A stretch of 64,000 nucleotides of DNA. It comes from Chryseobacterium sp. 52 (GTDB taxonomy: Bacteria; Bacteroidota; Bacteroidia; Flavobacteriales; Weeksellaceae). The stretch's first letter is position 1, and each line of letters starts with the position of its first letter. The stretch spans positions 1,406,001-1,470,000 of the forward strand of contig NZ_PEEX01000001.1 in assembly GCF_002754245.1 (NCBI RefSeq), in the 5' to 3' direction. The notes under the pieces were generated by a model. It searched no databases, had not been told where the DNA came from, and saw only the letters and a program-made list of their open reading frames with translations. Of this stretch, positions 15,469 through 23,598 are shown piece by piece. A program made the position numbers and the translations under genes.

Positions 15469-16416
15469 GTGGGGGATGATGCAGCAACCATAATGTCTCA
15501 GAGTAAAAGAAGATTAACAAAGCTTAAACTTCTTGCTAATTTTTTTGAACATATTGATATCATATCTATTTACATCAAAACAGATATTATACACAATTTA
15601 TTTCAGGAGAATAAGACTTTGGACTATAATAAGCTGGAGCTTTTCCACCTGCAGTATACCGACAGCCTCATAGAACTTCTCACCAAAATAAAACGGCAGA
15701 AGGAAAATGATATGCTGGCGGTAATTAACGAAATTGACGTTAATAATAAATATATTGAAGGTTTTCAGGAAAGACGTGTAGATAGTTTTCAGACCCACCG
15801 GAAGATGTACAGCGGTGTATTTTCCCAGCATCTGAAAATGCTCTATAAAGACCTTACTGAAGATGTTTTTACAGCAGACTGGAACAATGTACTGTATTTT
15901 CATAAAAAATACGCACAGGAATTCTACAGAACGGATGCAGATGCAGAGCAACTTAAATCCCAGCCTTTTCCGGCTTATCAGTATAAAGATTATGCGATTG
16001 AAAGGAAACTTTTGGGAAGACTCAATATTCAGAGTTTTAAAGTGCGGTTTGTCTGCGGGTATTTGATGGGAGTCAATGAGTATGAACTTTTCAAGATATT
16101 TCAGTCCGATGACCATTTTGTTTTTGGGATTGATGATAAGAAACTCTATCTGTTTGACGGGGATCTGGAAAAACTTGATGTTTCTGAGAACCAGTCCAAC
16201 CAGACAACCATCATTAATCAGCTGAAAAACAAAAACGAATTGCTGGAAAATTCCATCAATGAAAGGAAAAGGGCTATCCCTGTAGAAGTGGATAACGTAC
16301 TGAAAGACTATCTGAAAAACTTAGAAAATATAGATATTATGAGTAAAATATTCGATTTTGACGAAGAAACGAATATCCTGCGCGCAATGTTGAATTTAAA
16401 TTTGAATAATAATTAA
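15469..16416 (+). CDS. Uncharacterised helical protein of the Ter operon
   Basis: The protein is 315 residues from a GTG at 15469, or 307 from the ATG at 15493 (MSQSKRRLTK), which is equally plausible. It is mainly helical with several Tyr/Phe-rich stretches and a long acidic helix near the end. I do not recognise a domain. Its position between telA and the second terD, on the same strand and with small gaps, makes it a Ter-system component. No catalytic motif is visible. Confidence 0.75.
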   Translation: MGDDAATIMSQSKRRLTKLKLLANFFEHIDIISIYIKTDIIHNLFQENKTLDYNKLELFHLQYTDSLIELLTKIKRQKENDMLAVINEIDVNNKYIEGFQERRVDSFQTHRKMYSGVFSQHLKMLYKDLTEDVFTADWNNVLYFHKKYAQEFYRTDADAEQLKSQPFPAYQYKDYAIERKLLGRLNIQSFKVRFVCGYLMGVNEYELFKIFQSDDHFVFGIDDKKLYLFDGDLEKLDVSENQSNQTTIINQLKNKNELLENSINERKRAIPVEVDNVLKDYLKNLENIDIMSKIFDFDEETNILRAMLNLNLNNN

Positions 16417-16489
16417 AGCTAAAACCAAGAAGTGAATACTTTTTATCATTTAGCTTTTTATAAAAAATAACATTAATAAACATAAAAAG

Positions 16490-17098
16490 ATGGCTATTAA
16501 CTTACAAAAAGGTCAAAGAATCAACCTGAAAAAGGAAAACGGCGCCGAGCTTACCCAAGCTTGTGTAGGAATCAACTGGGGAGCAATTGAGAAGAAGGGA
16601 ATTTTCGGAACTAAAAAAGAAGCAGTAGACTTAGATGGAAGCTGTATTTTATTTGATTCAAACAAAACACTTACAGAAGTAGTTTATTTCGGAAACCTGA
16701 AATCAAGAAACGGTTCTGTAAAACATAGCGGTGATGACCTTACCGGAGATGTAAACGGAGATGATGGATTAGACAATGAAGTGATCACAGTAGATTTCAG
16801 CCAGCTGGAACCGAACGTAGAGCACGTTGCATTGGTATTGAACAGCTATCAGGGACAGGATTTCGGAACAATTCCTTTTGCCTCTATCCGTATCTATGAA
16901 GGAACGCCTACCAATGTAAGAGAGGTTTTCGCTAAATATGATATTGCCAATGATGCTTCTTTCAAGGGACACGTTGCCATGGTAATGGGTGTTTTCTACA
17001 AAAGAAACGGAGAATGGAAGTTCAATGCGATTGGAGATCCTACTTCAGACAGAAAACTGGAACAGACGATCCAGACGGTTCAGGCCAATTATTTATAA
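16490..17098 (+). CDS. TerD-family protein (second copy)
   Basis: The 202-residue TerD domain protein starts MAINLQKGQRINLKKENG and has VDLDGSCILFDSN and HSGDDLTGDVNGDDGLDNEV, the acidic Ca2+-binding loops. It is closer to the TerZ/TerD type with a longer first loop than the copy at 13724. It is 73 bases after the preceding gene, so it may have some independent expression. The two copies probably act together at the membrane with TerC. Confidence 0.92.
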   Translation: MAINLQKGQRINLKKENGAELTQACVGINWGAIEKKGIFGTKKEAVDLDGSCILFDSNKTLTEVVYFGNLKSRNGSVKHSGDDLTGDVNGDDGLDNEVITVDFSQLEPNVEHVALVLNSYQGQDFGTIPFASIRIYEGTPTNVREVFAKYDIANDASFKGHVAMVMGVFYKRNGEWKFNAIGDPTSDRKLEQTIQTVQANYL

Positions 17099-17272
17099 CA
17101 AATAGATAATCAGTAAGAATGAGCCTTGGTTCATTCGGAAAAAATGAATAGTTTTACAGGCTTCAGCCAAAACTTATTTAATATATTGATATCAGAATAA
17201 AATAATTAAAAATTAGCAATATTTGTGCATACCGTACATCTATTGCTTTTATCATATAATAACATAACTCAA

Positions 17273-18316
17273 GTGGAACATCAAAGTATTTTAGAACTGC
17301 ACCCAGGCCTGGTGTGGGGATTTGCAGTAACGGTCGTGATCATGCTGCTCCTTGACTTAGGAGTCTTCAACAAAAAAAGTCATGAAGTATCGTCCAAAGA
17401 AGCTACCATCTGGTCTATCGTATGGATTTCATTATCCATGGTATTCTCAGGTGTAGTATATTGGGTTTTCAATACAGACGGAAGTGCTGGAAGTCATGCT
17501 GTAGCCGTAGAGAAATTTACGCAGTATCAGGCGGCTTACTGGATTGAAAAGGCCCTCTCTGTGGATAATTTATTCGTATTTATCCTTGTTTTCGGATTCT
17601 TTAAAGTTCCGAAATATCTTCATCACAAAGTTCTCTTCTGGGGAATCATTGGGGCATTGATATTCAGAGCGATATTTATCTTTGCAGGGGTAGGATTGAT
17701 TAACCTGACGTATCTTCCTGAAATGAATGTTTTTGGAAAAGCAGTTCAAATCAATGTGGTAATGGCCCTCTTCGGTCTGTTCCTTGTATATGCCGGGATT
17801 AAATCCTGGGGTGACGGAGGTGACGATGATGACGAAGATTACAGCAATACAGCTGGTGCAAGACTGATCAAAAGTTTCTGGAAAGTTTCCGATAACTATG
17901 ATGGAGATAAGTTCTTCACCATTCAGAACGGAATCAAGATGGCAACGCCGCTTTTAGTAGTGGTTGGGGTTATTGAATTTACCGACGTTCTTTTCGCGGT
18001 AGACTCTATTCCTGCGATCTTTGCAATTTCAAATGACCCGTTCATTCTTTATACATCAAATATTTTCGCAATCTTAGGATTGAGATCATTGTATTTCTTA
18101 TTGGCGAACTTTATCCATATGTTCAGCAAGCTTCCTTACGGACTGGCAATTATCCTGTCGTTTATCGGAGTAAAAATGCTGATCGCACCGTGGATCCATA
18201 TTCCATCTCCGGTTTCCTTAGGAATTGTAGGAGGAGTATTGGTGCTCTCCGTTTTAGTATCTATTATTTTCCCGGAGAAAGAAGATGATGAAAAAGAAAA
18301 AATAGATGAAAAATAG
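17273..18316 (+). CDS. TerC-family integral membrane protein
   Basis: The protein is about 347 residues with 8-9 membrane segments. The TerC signature includes LELHPGLVWGF at the start, EKALSVDNLFVF and EFTDVLFAVDSIPAIFAI; the acidic residues in these helices form the likely metal path. Recent work on the family points to Mn2+ export in membrane protein metalation. The frame opens at a GTG at 17225, but a TATTTG box lies just before it, and homologues as I recall begin near MEHQSILELHPG, so the GTG at 17273 is preferred. It ends the Ter operon. Confidence 0.88.
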   Translation: MEHQSILELHPGLVWGFAVTVVIMLLLDLGVFNKKSHEVSSKEATIWSIVWISLSMVFSGVVYWVFNTDGSAGSHAVAVEKFTQYQAAYWIEKALSVDNLFVFILVFGFFKVPKYLHHKVLFWGIIGALIFRAIFIFAGVGLINLTYLPEMNVFGKAVQINVVMALFGLFLVYAGIKSWGDGGDDDDEDYSNTAGARLIKSFWKVSDNYDGDKFFTIQNGIKMATPLLVVVGVIEFTDVLFAVDSIPAIFAISNDPFILYTSNIFAILGLRSLYFLLANFIHMFSKLPYGLAIILSFIGVKMLIAPWIHIPSPVSLGIVGGVLVLSVLVSIIFPEKEDDEKEKIDEK

Positions 18317-18340
18317 ATTTTAAAATTTATTTTAAGATAT

Positions 18341-18378
18341 AAGGCTCCTGAAAGTTTACTTTCAGGAGCTTTTTTTAT
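18341..18378 (+). terminator. Terminator of the Ter operon
   Basis: GGCTCCTGAAAG-TTTA-CTTTCAGGAGC, a 12-base arm with 11 or more pairs, is followed by T7. It lies 25 bases after the terC stop. Confidence 0.92.
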
Positions 18379-18423
18379 AGCCTCTTTGCTTGTTCAAAAA
18401 TAGGATAATCGATAGTGTTAAAT

Positions 18424-18451
18424 AAAATAGACAGACTAGTCTGTCTATTTT
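18424..18451 (+). promoter_or_regulatory. 28-bp perfect palindrome, likely TetR operator
   Basis: AAAATAGACAGACT and its exact reverse complement meet at 18437/18438. A -7 box TACATTTG (18464-18471) follows and the TetR ATG is at 18491. The palindrome covers the -33 position, so bound regulator would block its own promoter. Confidence 0.8.
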
Positions 18452-18490
18452 GAAAATTTATTGTACATTTGTTATATAAAATAGCAATAT

Positions 18491-19018
18491 ATGGTATCTC
18501 CGAAAGATAGAATTGTAGAAGCAGCATTTGAATTATTTAGTAAGCAGGGATATAATTCTACGGGAATTAACCAGATCATTTCAGAGGCGAAAGTAGCAAA
18601 AGCCAGTTTCTACCAGTATTTTAAATCCAAAGAAGATTTATGCGTAGAATTTCTCAATGTAAGACACCGGTATTGGTTTAATGAGTTGAACCTTTTTTTA
18701 CTCAAGGAAGAAGATCACCAATCTAAACTATTAAAAGCCTTTGATTTTTTAATCTATATGAATGAGAAGGAAAACTTCAGAGGTTGCAGTTTTCTGAATA
18801 TTCTATCCGAAATACCGATGGATAATGTTAAGATTCTAAACGTGATCCAACACCATAAGGCAGAGCTCAGAAATTACTTTCTGGAGATCCTGAAAGATGA
18901 AACAGTTTCAGACCATATCTATTTACTTTTTGAAAGCTGTATCATAGAAAGTCAGCTCTTTAAATCAAATGAATTCATAGAAAAATCAAAAAAAATAATC
19001 AATACCCTAATACCTTAA
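18491..19018 (+). CDS. TetR/AcrR-family regulator
   Basis: The 175-residue protein has a TetR N-terminal HTH (residues 5-50: RIVEAAFELFSKQGYNSTGINQIISEAKVAKASFYQYFKSKEDL). The C-terminal ligand domain has RGCSFLNILSE, as in the YxaF/LmrA-like group. The perfect palindrome in its promoter suggests autoregulation. It is followed after 3 bases by the DUF1348 gene, which is the only obvious target in the same transcript. Confidence 0.92.
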   Translation: MVSPKDRIVEAAFELFSKQGYNSTGINQIISEAKVAKASFYQYFKSKEDLCVEFLNVRHRYWFNELNLFLLKEEDHQSKLLKAFDFLIYMNEKENFRGCSFLNILSEIPMDNVKILNVIQHHKAELRNYFLEILKDETVSDHIYLLFESCIIESQLFKSNEFIEKSKKIINTLIP

Positions 19019-19021
19019 AAG

Positions 19022-19435
19022 ATGGAACAGAAACATCCGCTGCCGCCCTTCACCCTTGAATCGGCAAAAGAAAAAATACAACTGGCAGAAGACGCCTGGA
19101 ACAGTCAGGACCCTGAAAAAGTATCTAAAGCCTATACTGTAGACAGTGAATGGAGAAACAGAGATAGTTTCGTAAACGGCAGAGAAGAAATTATCCTTTT
19201 CCTTCAAAAGAAATGGCAAAAAGAATTTAATTACAAGCTTAAAAAAGAATATTGGGCACATACTGAGAATCGGATTGCTGTCCGTTTTGAATATGAATAC
19301 CAGACAAAAGACGGAAACTGGTTCAGAGCATATGGAAATGAAAATTGGGAATTTGATGACAATGGATTGATGGCAAAAAGATATGCCAGCATTAATGATC
19401 TACTTATAAAAGAAGAAGACCGGAAATTTAAATAA
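19022..19435 (+). CDS. DUF1348 (NTF2/SnoaL-like fold) protein
   Basis: The 137-residue protein matches DUF1348 along its length: [31 protein letters not shown], then DSEWRNRD, then [13 protein letters not shown], and a tail with [20 protein letters not shown]. The fold is a cone-shaped NTF2-like barrel. The activity is unknown. It lies in a two-gene unit with the TetR regulator and is followed by a weak GC-rich hairpin (19468-19487). Confidence 0.87.
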   Translation: MEQKHPLPPFTLESAKEKIQLAEDAWNSQDPEKVSKAYTVDSEWRNRDSFVNGREEIILFLQKKWQKEFNYKLKKEYWAHTENRIAVRFEYEYQTKDGNWFRAYGNENWEFDDNGLMAKRYASINDLLIKEEDRKFK

Positions 19436-19543
19436 AAAGTACTGATACAGCTAACTCTAAAAGGCGGACCATGTTTGAGTTCGCCTTCATTAATTCTTTA
19501 TCATAATACTTAGAGATGTAAACACTTCCTTCCCATAGATTAA

Positions 19544-20551
19544 TTATTTATCTCTTCCATGCAGCAGCTTATTTATCTTCCTTCTCGTCTGTACAGAAAC
19601 TTTATACGCTTCATCACGCAGTTTCTGGATCTTTCCGACTGGCTGGAAAAAGATTTTGTTTTCAAATGGATTAAATGACAGCAGTTCATTCGTACAGTTG
19701 CGGGAATCCAGAAGCTGACCTTTGTTTATTTTCACTTCCCCAATTTTAAGATAAGGAGAGTTTTTCCACTCCACATTCAGTCTATTGATAGGCTGGTCGT
19801 TCAGGTTATAACAAAACTGGATCAAAACATCTGCCGAGTAATCATGATCCTGAAAATAATTTTTCAGAGCCTCTTTCATCTTTATTTTTTTTCCAAAATT
19901 TTTATCAACAGACTTAGGAACCAGTTTTATCTTAATCATACTATCCCCAAGACGGTAAGCTCCCACTGAGTGATAATCAAAAGACAGGATAAAATCATTC
20001 CTTTTGCTCAATAATTTTAAAATATTTCTTAGAAATGATAACGTGAAAACAGAAGGAACAACCTTGACAACCTGGGTTGCCAGTGAAAAGAAACTGCTCC
20101 ATTTTTTGATATAAAACCGATTCACAGCTGTAAACAGTTTCAGAAAATGAGAAACGGAATTGGTAGGAAACAACGGGAAATTAACAAGCGGGAAATTCGC
20201 GATCAGTCCGCCGTTTTCATCCTTTATTTTTACAGCAAATCCATAAGCAGGAATATCTTTCCCCGCATTTTTAATTTTTAGATTAGCATTGGAAAGTCTT
20301 ATCGTAAGGTCAAATTTATCATTGTCGAAAAAAGGTCGAAGCTCTTCAGGAATGTCAGGATCAATAAAAAACGTTCCATCAGCTACTGCATACGTTTTCG
20401 CATGAGCATTTCTGGTGGCATAGTTGACATCACTGATGCAGGAAGATTGCTCAACGAAATCTGCAATCGTTTTTTTATTGATTTCCAGAAGTTTTTTTTC
20501 CTCCTCGTTAAGCTCATCAAACTTCTTATTATATTTTAGTGGTTCTGGCAT
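19544..20551 (-). CDS. Catalase-family protein
   Basis: The 335-residue protein has the shape of catalase-related heme proteins: NAHAKTYAVADGTFFIDPDIPEELRPFFD near residue 50 corresponds to the HAKG..GAVKGEF region, and SFNPFENKIFFQPVGKIQKLRDEAYK near the end matches the FNPW....P.G.I.R.R..Y motif of the family. The classical active-site Arg/Tyr heme helix is not obvious, so activity may be peroxidase-like or lost. A hydrophobic segment (KWSSFFSLATQVVKVVPSVF) lies near residue 155. It is a single gene on the minus strand. Confidence 0.7.
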   Translation of the reverse strand: MPEPLKYNKKFDELNEEEKKLLEINKKTIADFVEQSSCISDVNYATRNAHAKTYAVADGTFFIDPDIPEELRPFFDNDKFDLTIRLSNANLKIKNAGKDIPAYGFAVKIKDENGGLIANFPLVNFPLFPTNSVSHFLKLFTAVNRFYIKKWSSFFSLATQVVKVVPSVFTLSFLRNILKLLSKRNDFILSFDYHSVGAYRLGDSMIKIKLVPKSVDKNFGKKIKMKEALKNYFQDHDYSADVLIQFCYNLNDQPINRLNVEWKNSPYLKIGEVKINKGQLLDSRNCTNELLSFNPFENKIFFQPVGKIQKLRDEAYKVSVQTRRKINKLLHGRDK

Positions 20552-20877
20552 TTAGTTTTTAAATTCAATTATAACGCCAAGTTTTTGAATTTGTGTTAAC
20601 ATAATATTAAAGTTATTTGAATTTTAAAAAGCTTTAAAATGGTTGGGAAAGAAGAGTACAGGATTGAAAATGGAAGTTGTTGTTTGTCTGTATTTTATCT
20701 GGTTGGGTCTTAGTCTTCTCCTTTGAAAAGACGAAAACTCGGAGAGGGGAGAACTGCAGGTTTACACTTTAATTGGATGATTTGTGAAGTCTTTTTAAAT
20801 CTTAAGCTCCGGACTGATAACCTGCAACTACTCAACTAGTATCCCGGCCTCCATCTTCATCCTTTCTCAAAAACTCC
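20552..20877. other. Non-coding region with an imperfect inverted repeat
   Basis: No ORF is supported. Around 20709-20750 TCTTCTCC and GGAGAGGGGAGAA form an imperfect inverted repeat, of the sort seen as degenerate intergenic repeats. A possible -7 box TATCTTTG (20878-20885) for the FKBP gene lies at its edge, without a clear TTG. Confidence 0.35.
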
Positions 20878-20900
20878 TATCTTTGTAAAAAATATCAACA

Positions 20901-21335
20901 ATGGGAGTAGCAGATATGTTATTTAAAAAGAAAAAAGAGCAGGCAGAAAAAAACCTTAACGATGGGAAGGAATATATGGAAGAATACGGTAAAAGAGAAA
21001 GTGTTGTACAATTGCCAAGCGGTTTGCAGTATGAAATCATTACCGAAGGAGATGGAGCAAAACCAGGTCCTAAATCCACAGTAAAATGCCATTACCACGG
21101 AACAACCATTTCAGGTAAAATTTTCGATAGCTCTGTAAAAAGAGGAACACCGGCATCTTTTCCTTTAAATAAAGTAATTAAAGGATGGACAGAAGCACTT
21201 CAGTTAATGCCTGTTGGAAGTAAATGGAGACTTATTCTTCCTCCGCATTTAGCGTATGGAGATCAGCAAATCAGCAAAGAAATAGGACCTAATTCTACTC
21301 TTGTTTTTGAAGTAGAATTGCTGGATATTAAATAA
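20901..21335 (+). CDS. FKBP-type peptidyl-prolyl cis-trans isomerase
   Basis: The 144-residue protein has a short charged N-terminal helix (KKKKEQAEKNLNDGKEYMEE) and an FKBP domain (about 38-144): LPSGLQYEIITEGDGAKPGP, VKCHYHGTTISGKIFDSS, VIKGWTEALQLMPVGSKWRL, LAYGDQ and LVFEVELLDI. It catalyses prolyl isomerisation and helps folding. No signal peptide is clear, so it is probably cytosolic. It is a single gene closed by a strong terminator. Confidence 0.93.
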   Translation: MGVADMLFKKKKEQAEKNLNDGKEYMEEYGKRESVVQLPSGLQYEIITEGDGAKPGPKSTVKCHYHGTTISGKIFDSSVKRGTPASFPLNKVIKGWTEALQLMPVGSKWRLILPPHLAYGDQQISKEIGPNSTLVFEVELLDIK

Positions 21336-21354
21336 TCCTGCTTAAAAATAGCTT

Positions 21355-21388
21355 AAAAAATTACCCGAATTCGGGTAATTTTTTTTAT
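21355..21388. terminator. Terminator after the FKBP gene
   Basis: AATTACCCGAATTCGGGTAATT is flanked by A6 and T6 or more. The centre is GAATTC, so the loop is formed by opening the middle pairs. It is symmetric and works in either direction. Confidence 0.85.
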
Positions 21389-21439
21389 TTGTATTATATT
21401 CGTGTAGATCAATCGTACACAAAGCAAAAATATAACTGA

Positions 21440-22390
21440 ATGAAAAAACTATTCTACCTTTTCACAATACTGGGTATCCTGACTTCCTGTGTTTCCAAAA
21501 AGAACCAGGTGATCAAACAGAATATCCTTACGCTGAAAGACAGTTACTGTAAGGCACCTTTTAAATACAACTACAGCAACAAAGTTCCGTCCTATAATTC
21601 AGATTCTATTTTAGCCGCCAACAAAGAACTGCAGGGAATGTTTTCGGATCAGAGTATTTTAATTTTGAATGCTTTGGATAACCTGGATGAAGTACATCAG
21701 ATCATGGATCTTAAAAAAGATTCTTCCATTGCTTCCCAGGTTAAAGTATTACAGCTTAAAAGTAAAATCAACAGTAAAATCACCATCGCACTTACAGAAC
21801 TGGATGCAGTGGCTGCCGAATTTGATTGTGAAGGAGAAAGGGTAGCACAGATCGGAAATTATGTGGATAATCTTAATGATTCTAAGAACAATAAACTCAT
21901 TCTCCTTTCCATTGTAACGGGGGCCACCGCATCTATTGCAGGCGGAATTATAAAAGATGGAGGATGGAGCAATGCAGTTGATATTGGAGGTGGTGTGCTG
22001 GGGGCAGGTTTCGGTTTGGCAACGCTGAATCCAAAAGGAAGAAAAGTAGAATTTATTCATCAGAGAAACTTATTGAGAGATATCTGGAAAGAAAAATTAG
22101 AATCTCCTAATTTTCCGCCGTTCATCTGGTACATGTACACAGAAAAGAAATTTTCCAATAAAGAAGAACATTCCATTATCTCCAGTATGAAAGAGAGGTG
22201 GCTTCACTATCAGTTTGATGATATAAAAGCGGAAGCGGACCGGTCTGTGATCTTCAGTGACGGAGGTTTTTACCGGGCAGATGATCTTCATAACCGCGCA
22301 GCGATGCTGAACCAGATGCAGTCGGCAACTAGAACAATCAATCAGAATATCAATTATCTGCTGCTGGATCTGGATAAATTAATCCTTTAA
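21440..22390 (+). CDS. Lipoprotein of unknown function
   Basis: The 316-residue protein has a lipoprotein signal (MKKLFYLFTILGILTSC, lipobox LTSC), so it should be anchored in the periplasm or at the outer membrane. The middle has a Gly/Ala/Ile-rich hydrophobic stretch (residues about 153-195, SIVTGATASIAGGIIKDGG and IGGGVLGAGFGLATL) typical of proteins with glycine-zipper segments. The rest is helical. I do not recognise a family. It is a single gene; the Rrf2 operator and promoter follow it. Confidence 0.8.
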   Translation: MKKLFYLFTILGILTSCVSKKNQVIKQNILTLKDSYCKAPFKYNYSNKVPSYNSDSILAANKELQGMFSDQSILILNALDNLDEVHQIMDLKKDSSIASQVKVLQLKSKINSKITIALTELDAVAAEFDCEGERVAQIGNYVDNLNDSKNNKLILLSIVTGATASIAGGIIKDGGWSNAVDIGGGVLGAGFGLATLNPKGRKVEFIHQRNLLRDIWKEKLESPNFPPFIWYMYTEKKFSNKEEHSIISSMKERWLHYQFDDIKAEADRSVIFSDGGFYRADDLHNRAAMLNQMQSATRTINQNINYLLLDLDKLIL

Positions 22391-22402
22391 GAAAAATTTA
22401 AC

Positions 22403-22456
22403 TGTAATAATATTTGTTACATTTAAAAATTTGTCTATCTTTGCCCTGTAATTACA
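22403..22456 (+). promoter_or_regulatory. Promoter and operators of the Rrf2-type regulator
   Basis: TTG (22414-22416), 19 bases, TATCTTTG (22436-22443) is a full promoter. It is overlapped by TGTAA-N9-TTACA (22403-22421) and followed by a tight palindrome TGTAATTACA (22447-22456) that touches the ATG. The N9 dyad recurs before the next gene (22885-22903). Confidence 0.75.
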
Positions 22457-22867
22457 ATGAACAATACAAGATTTGCTACGGCAGTACATATTATGACCTT
22501 ATTGGCAAAAAGTCCTCAGGAGTGGCTTACTTCTGAATGGATGGCCGGTAGCATCAACGTGAATGCGGTGATTGTCCGAAAAGAGATCAGCGTATTGAGA
22601 GAAGCAGGTCTGATTGCCAGCAGACAGGGAAAAGACGGCGGAAGCCAGCTTGCCAGAAATGCAGATCAGATCAGTATATCCGAAATTTACAGAGCGGTAA
22701 AGAATACCGAAGTTTTAGGCAAAAAAAACCAAAACCCGAATCCGGCCTGTAGTGTAGGTAGAGAGATCAATAATCATTTAAATACATTATTTGAAGAAAC
22801 AGATCGTTTGGTTACTCAATTTTTAGGAGACAAATCCCTGAAAGAATTTTCGGAACAGTTCGAGTAA
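22457..22867 (+). CDS. Rrf2-family transcriptional regulator
   Basis: The 136-residue protein has a winged HTH of Rrf2 type (NNTRFATAVHIMTLLA, then SEWMAGSINVNAVIVRKEISVLREAGLI, then GGSQLARNADQISISEIYRAV). It has a single Cys (C98 region, NPACSVGREI) and lacks the three-Cys cluster used for Fe-S binding in IscR/NsrR, so it resembles YwnA-like members that sense reactive compounds. Matching dyads before it and before the NAD(P)-binding gene suggest that it controls both. Confidence 0.9.
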   Translation: MNNTRFATAVHIMTLLAKSPQEWLTSEWMAGSINVNAVIVRKEISVLREAGLIASRQGKDGGSQLARNADQISISEIYRAVKNTEVLGKKNQNPNPACSVGREINNHLNTLFEETDRLVTQFLGDKSLKEFSEQFE

Positions 22868-22884
22868 AATTTTTTAACCATAAA

Positions 22885-22903
22885 TGTAACAAAACTTATT
22901 ACA
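22885..22903 (+). promoter_or_regulatory. TGTAA-N9-TTACA dyad before the NmrA-like gene
   Basis: The site has the same half-sites and spacing as the one upstream of the Rrf2 gene. It sits 24 bases before the ATG at 22927, a position fit for repression. Confidence 0.7.
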
Positions 22904-22926
22904 ATTTAATTTTAAAATAAAATATT

Positions 22927-23580
22927 ATGAAAAAAGTAGCAGTAATCGGTGCGACCGGTTTTGTAGGAACAAAAGTAGTCAACGAATTAGCACAAAGAGG
23001 GTATGCAGTAGAAGCTTTGGTAAGAGATGCTTCTAAAGTAGAATCAAAAGAAAACGTAACGGCAAAAAGTGTTGACGTAAACAATACAGAAGAATTGGCA
23101 GACGCTCTGAAAGGAAGTGATGCCGTAATCAGTACATTCAACGCAGGATGGACGAATCCTAATCTTTACAATGATTTTCTAAACGGTTCTATTAATATTG
23201 AAAAAGCCGTAGAACAGTCAGGGGTAAAAAGACTGATCGTAGTGGGTGGAGCAGGAAGCCTTTATACGCCGGATAACGTACAAATCGTAGATACTCCTGA
23301 TTTCCCGGAGGCTTATAAACCGGGTGCAACAGCAGCAAGAGATTATTTAAACAAGATTAAAGAGAATACTACGCTGGACTGGACCTTCTTTAGCCCTGCT
23401 ATTGAAATGAATCAGGCAAACGTAGGAGAAAGAACAGGAAAATACAGAACCTCTTTAGAAACTCCGGTTTTTGATGAAAACGGAAGAAGCCGTCTTTCTG
23501 TGGAAGATGTAGCTGCAGTTCTGGTAGACGAACTGGAACAGAATAATCACATCCGTGAGCGTTTTACAGCAGCATACTAA
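22927..23580 (+). CDS. NAD(P)H-binding protein (NmrA/YwnB-like)
   Basis: The 217-residue protein has a Rossmann fold with AVIGATGFVGTKVVNEL (GxxGxxG) at residues 4-20, ALVRD as the cofactor-selecting strand end, and VVGGAGSL near residue 107. Members of this atypical short-chain dehydrogenase group bind NADPH as redox sensors or reduce small substrates. It is downstream of the Rrf2 gene and shares its operator, so it is the likely target. The MBL-fold gene follows after 18 bases. Confidence 0.9.
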   Translation: MKKVAVIGATGFVGTKVVNELAQRGYAVEALVRDASKVESKENVTAKSVDVNNTEELADALKGSDAVISTFNAGWTNPNLYNDFLNGSINIEKAVEQSGVKRLIVVGGAGSLYTPDNVQIVDTPDFPEAYKPGATAARDYLNKIKENTTLDWTFFSPAIEMNQANVGERTGKYRTSLETPVFDENGRSRLSVEDVAAVLVDELEQNNHIRERFTAAY

Positions 23581-23598
23581 TTCACTAAAAAATATACA

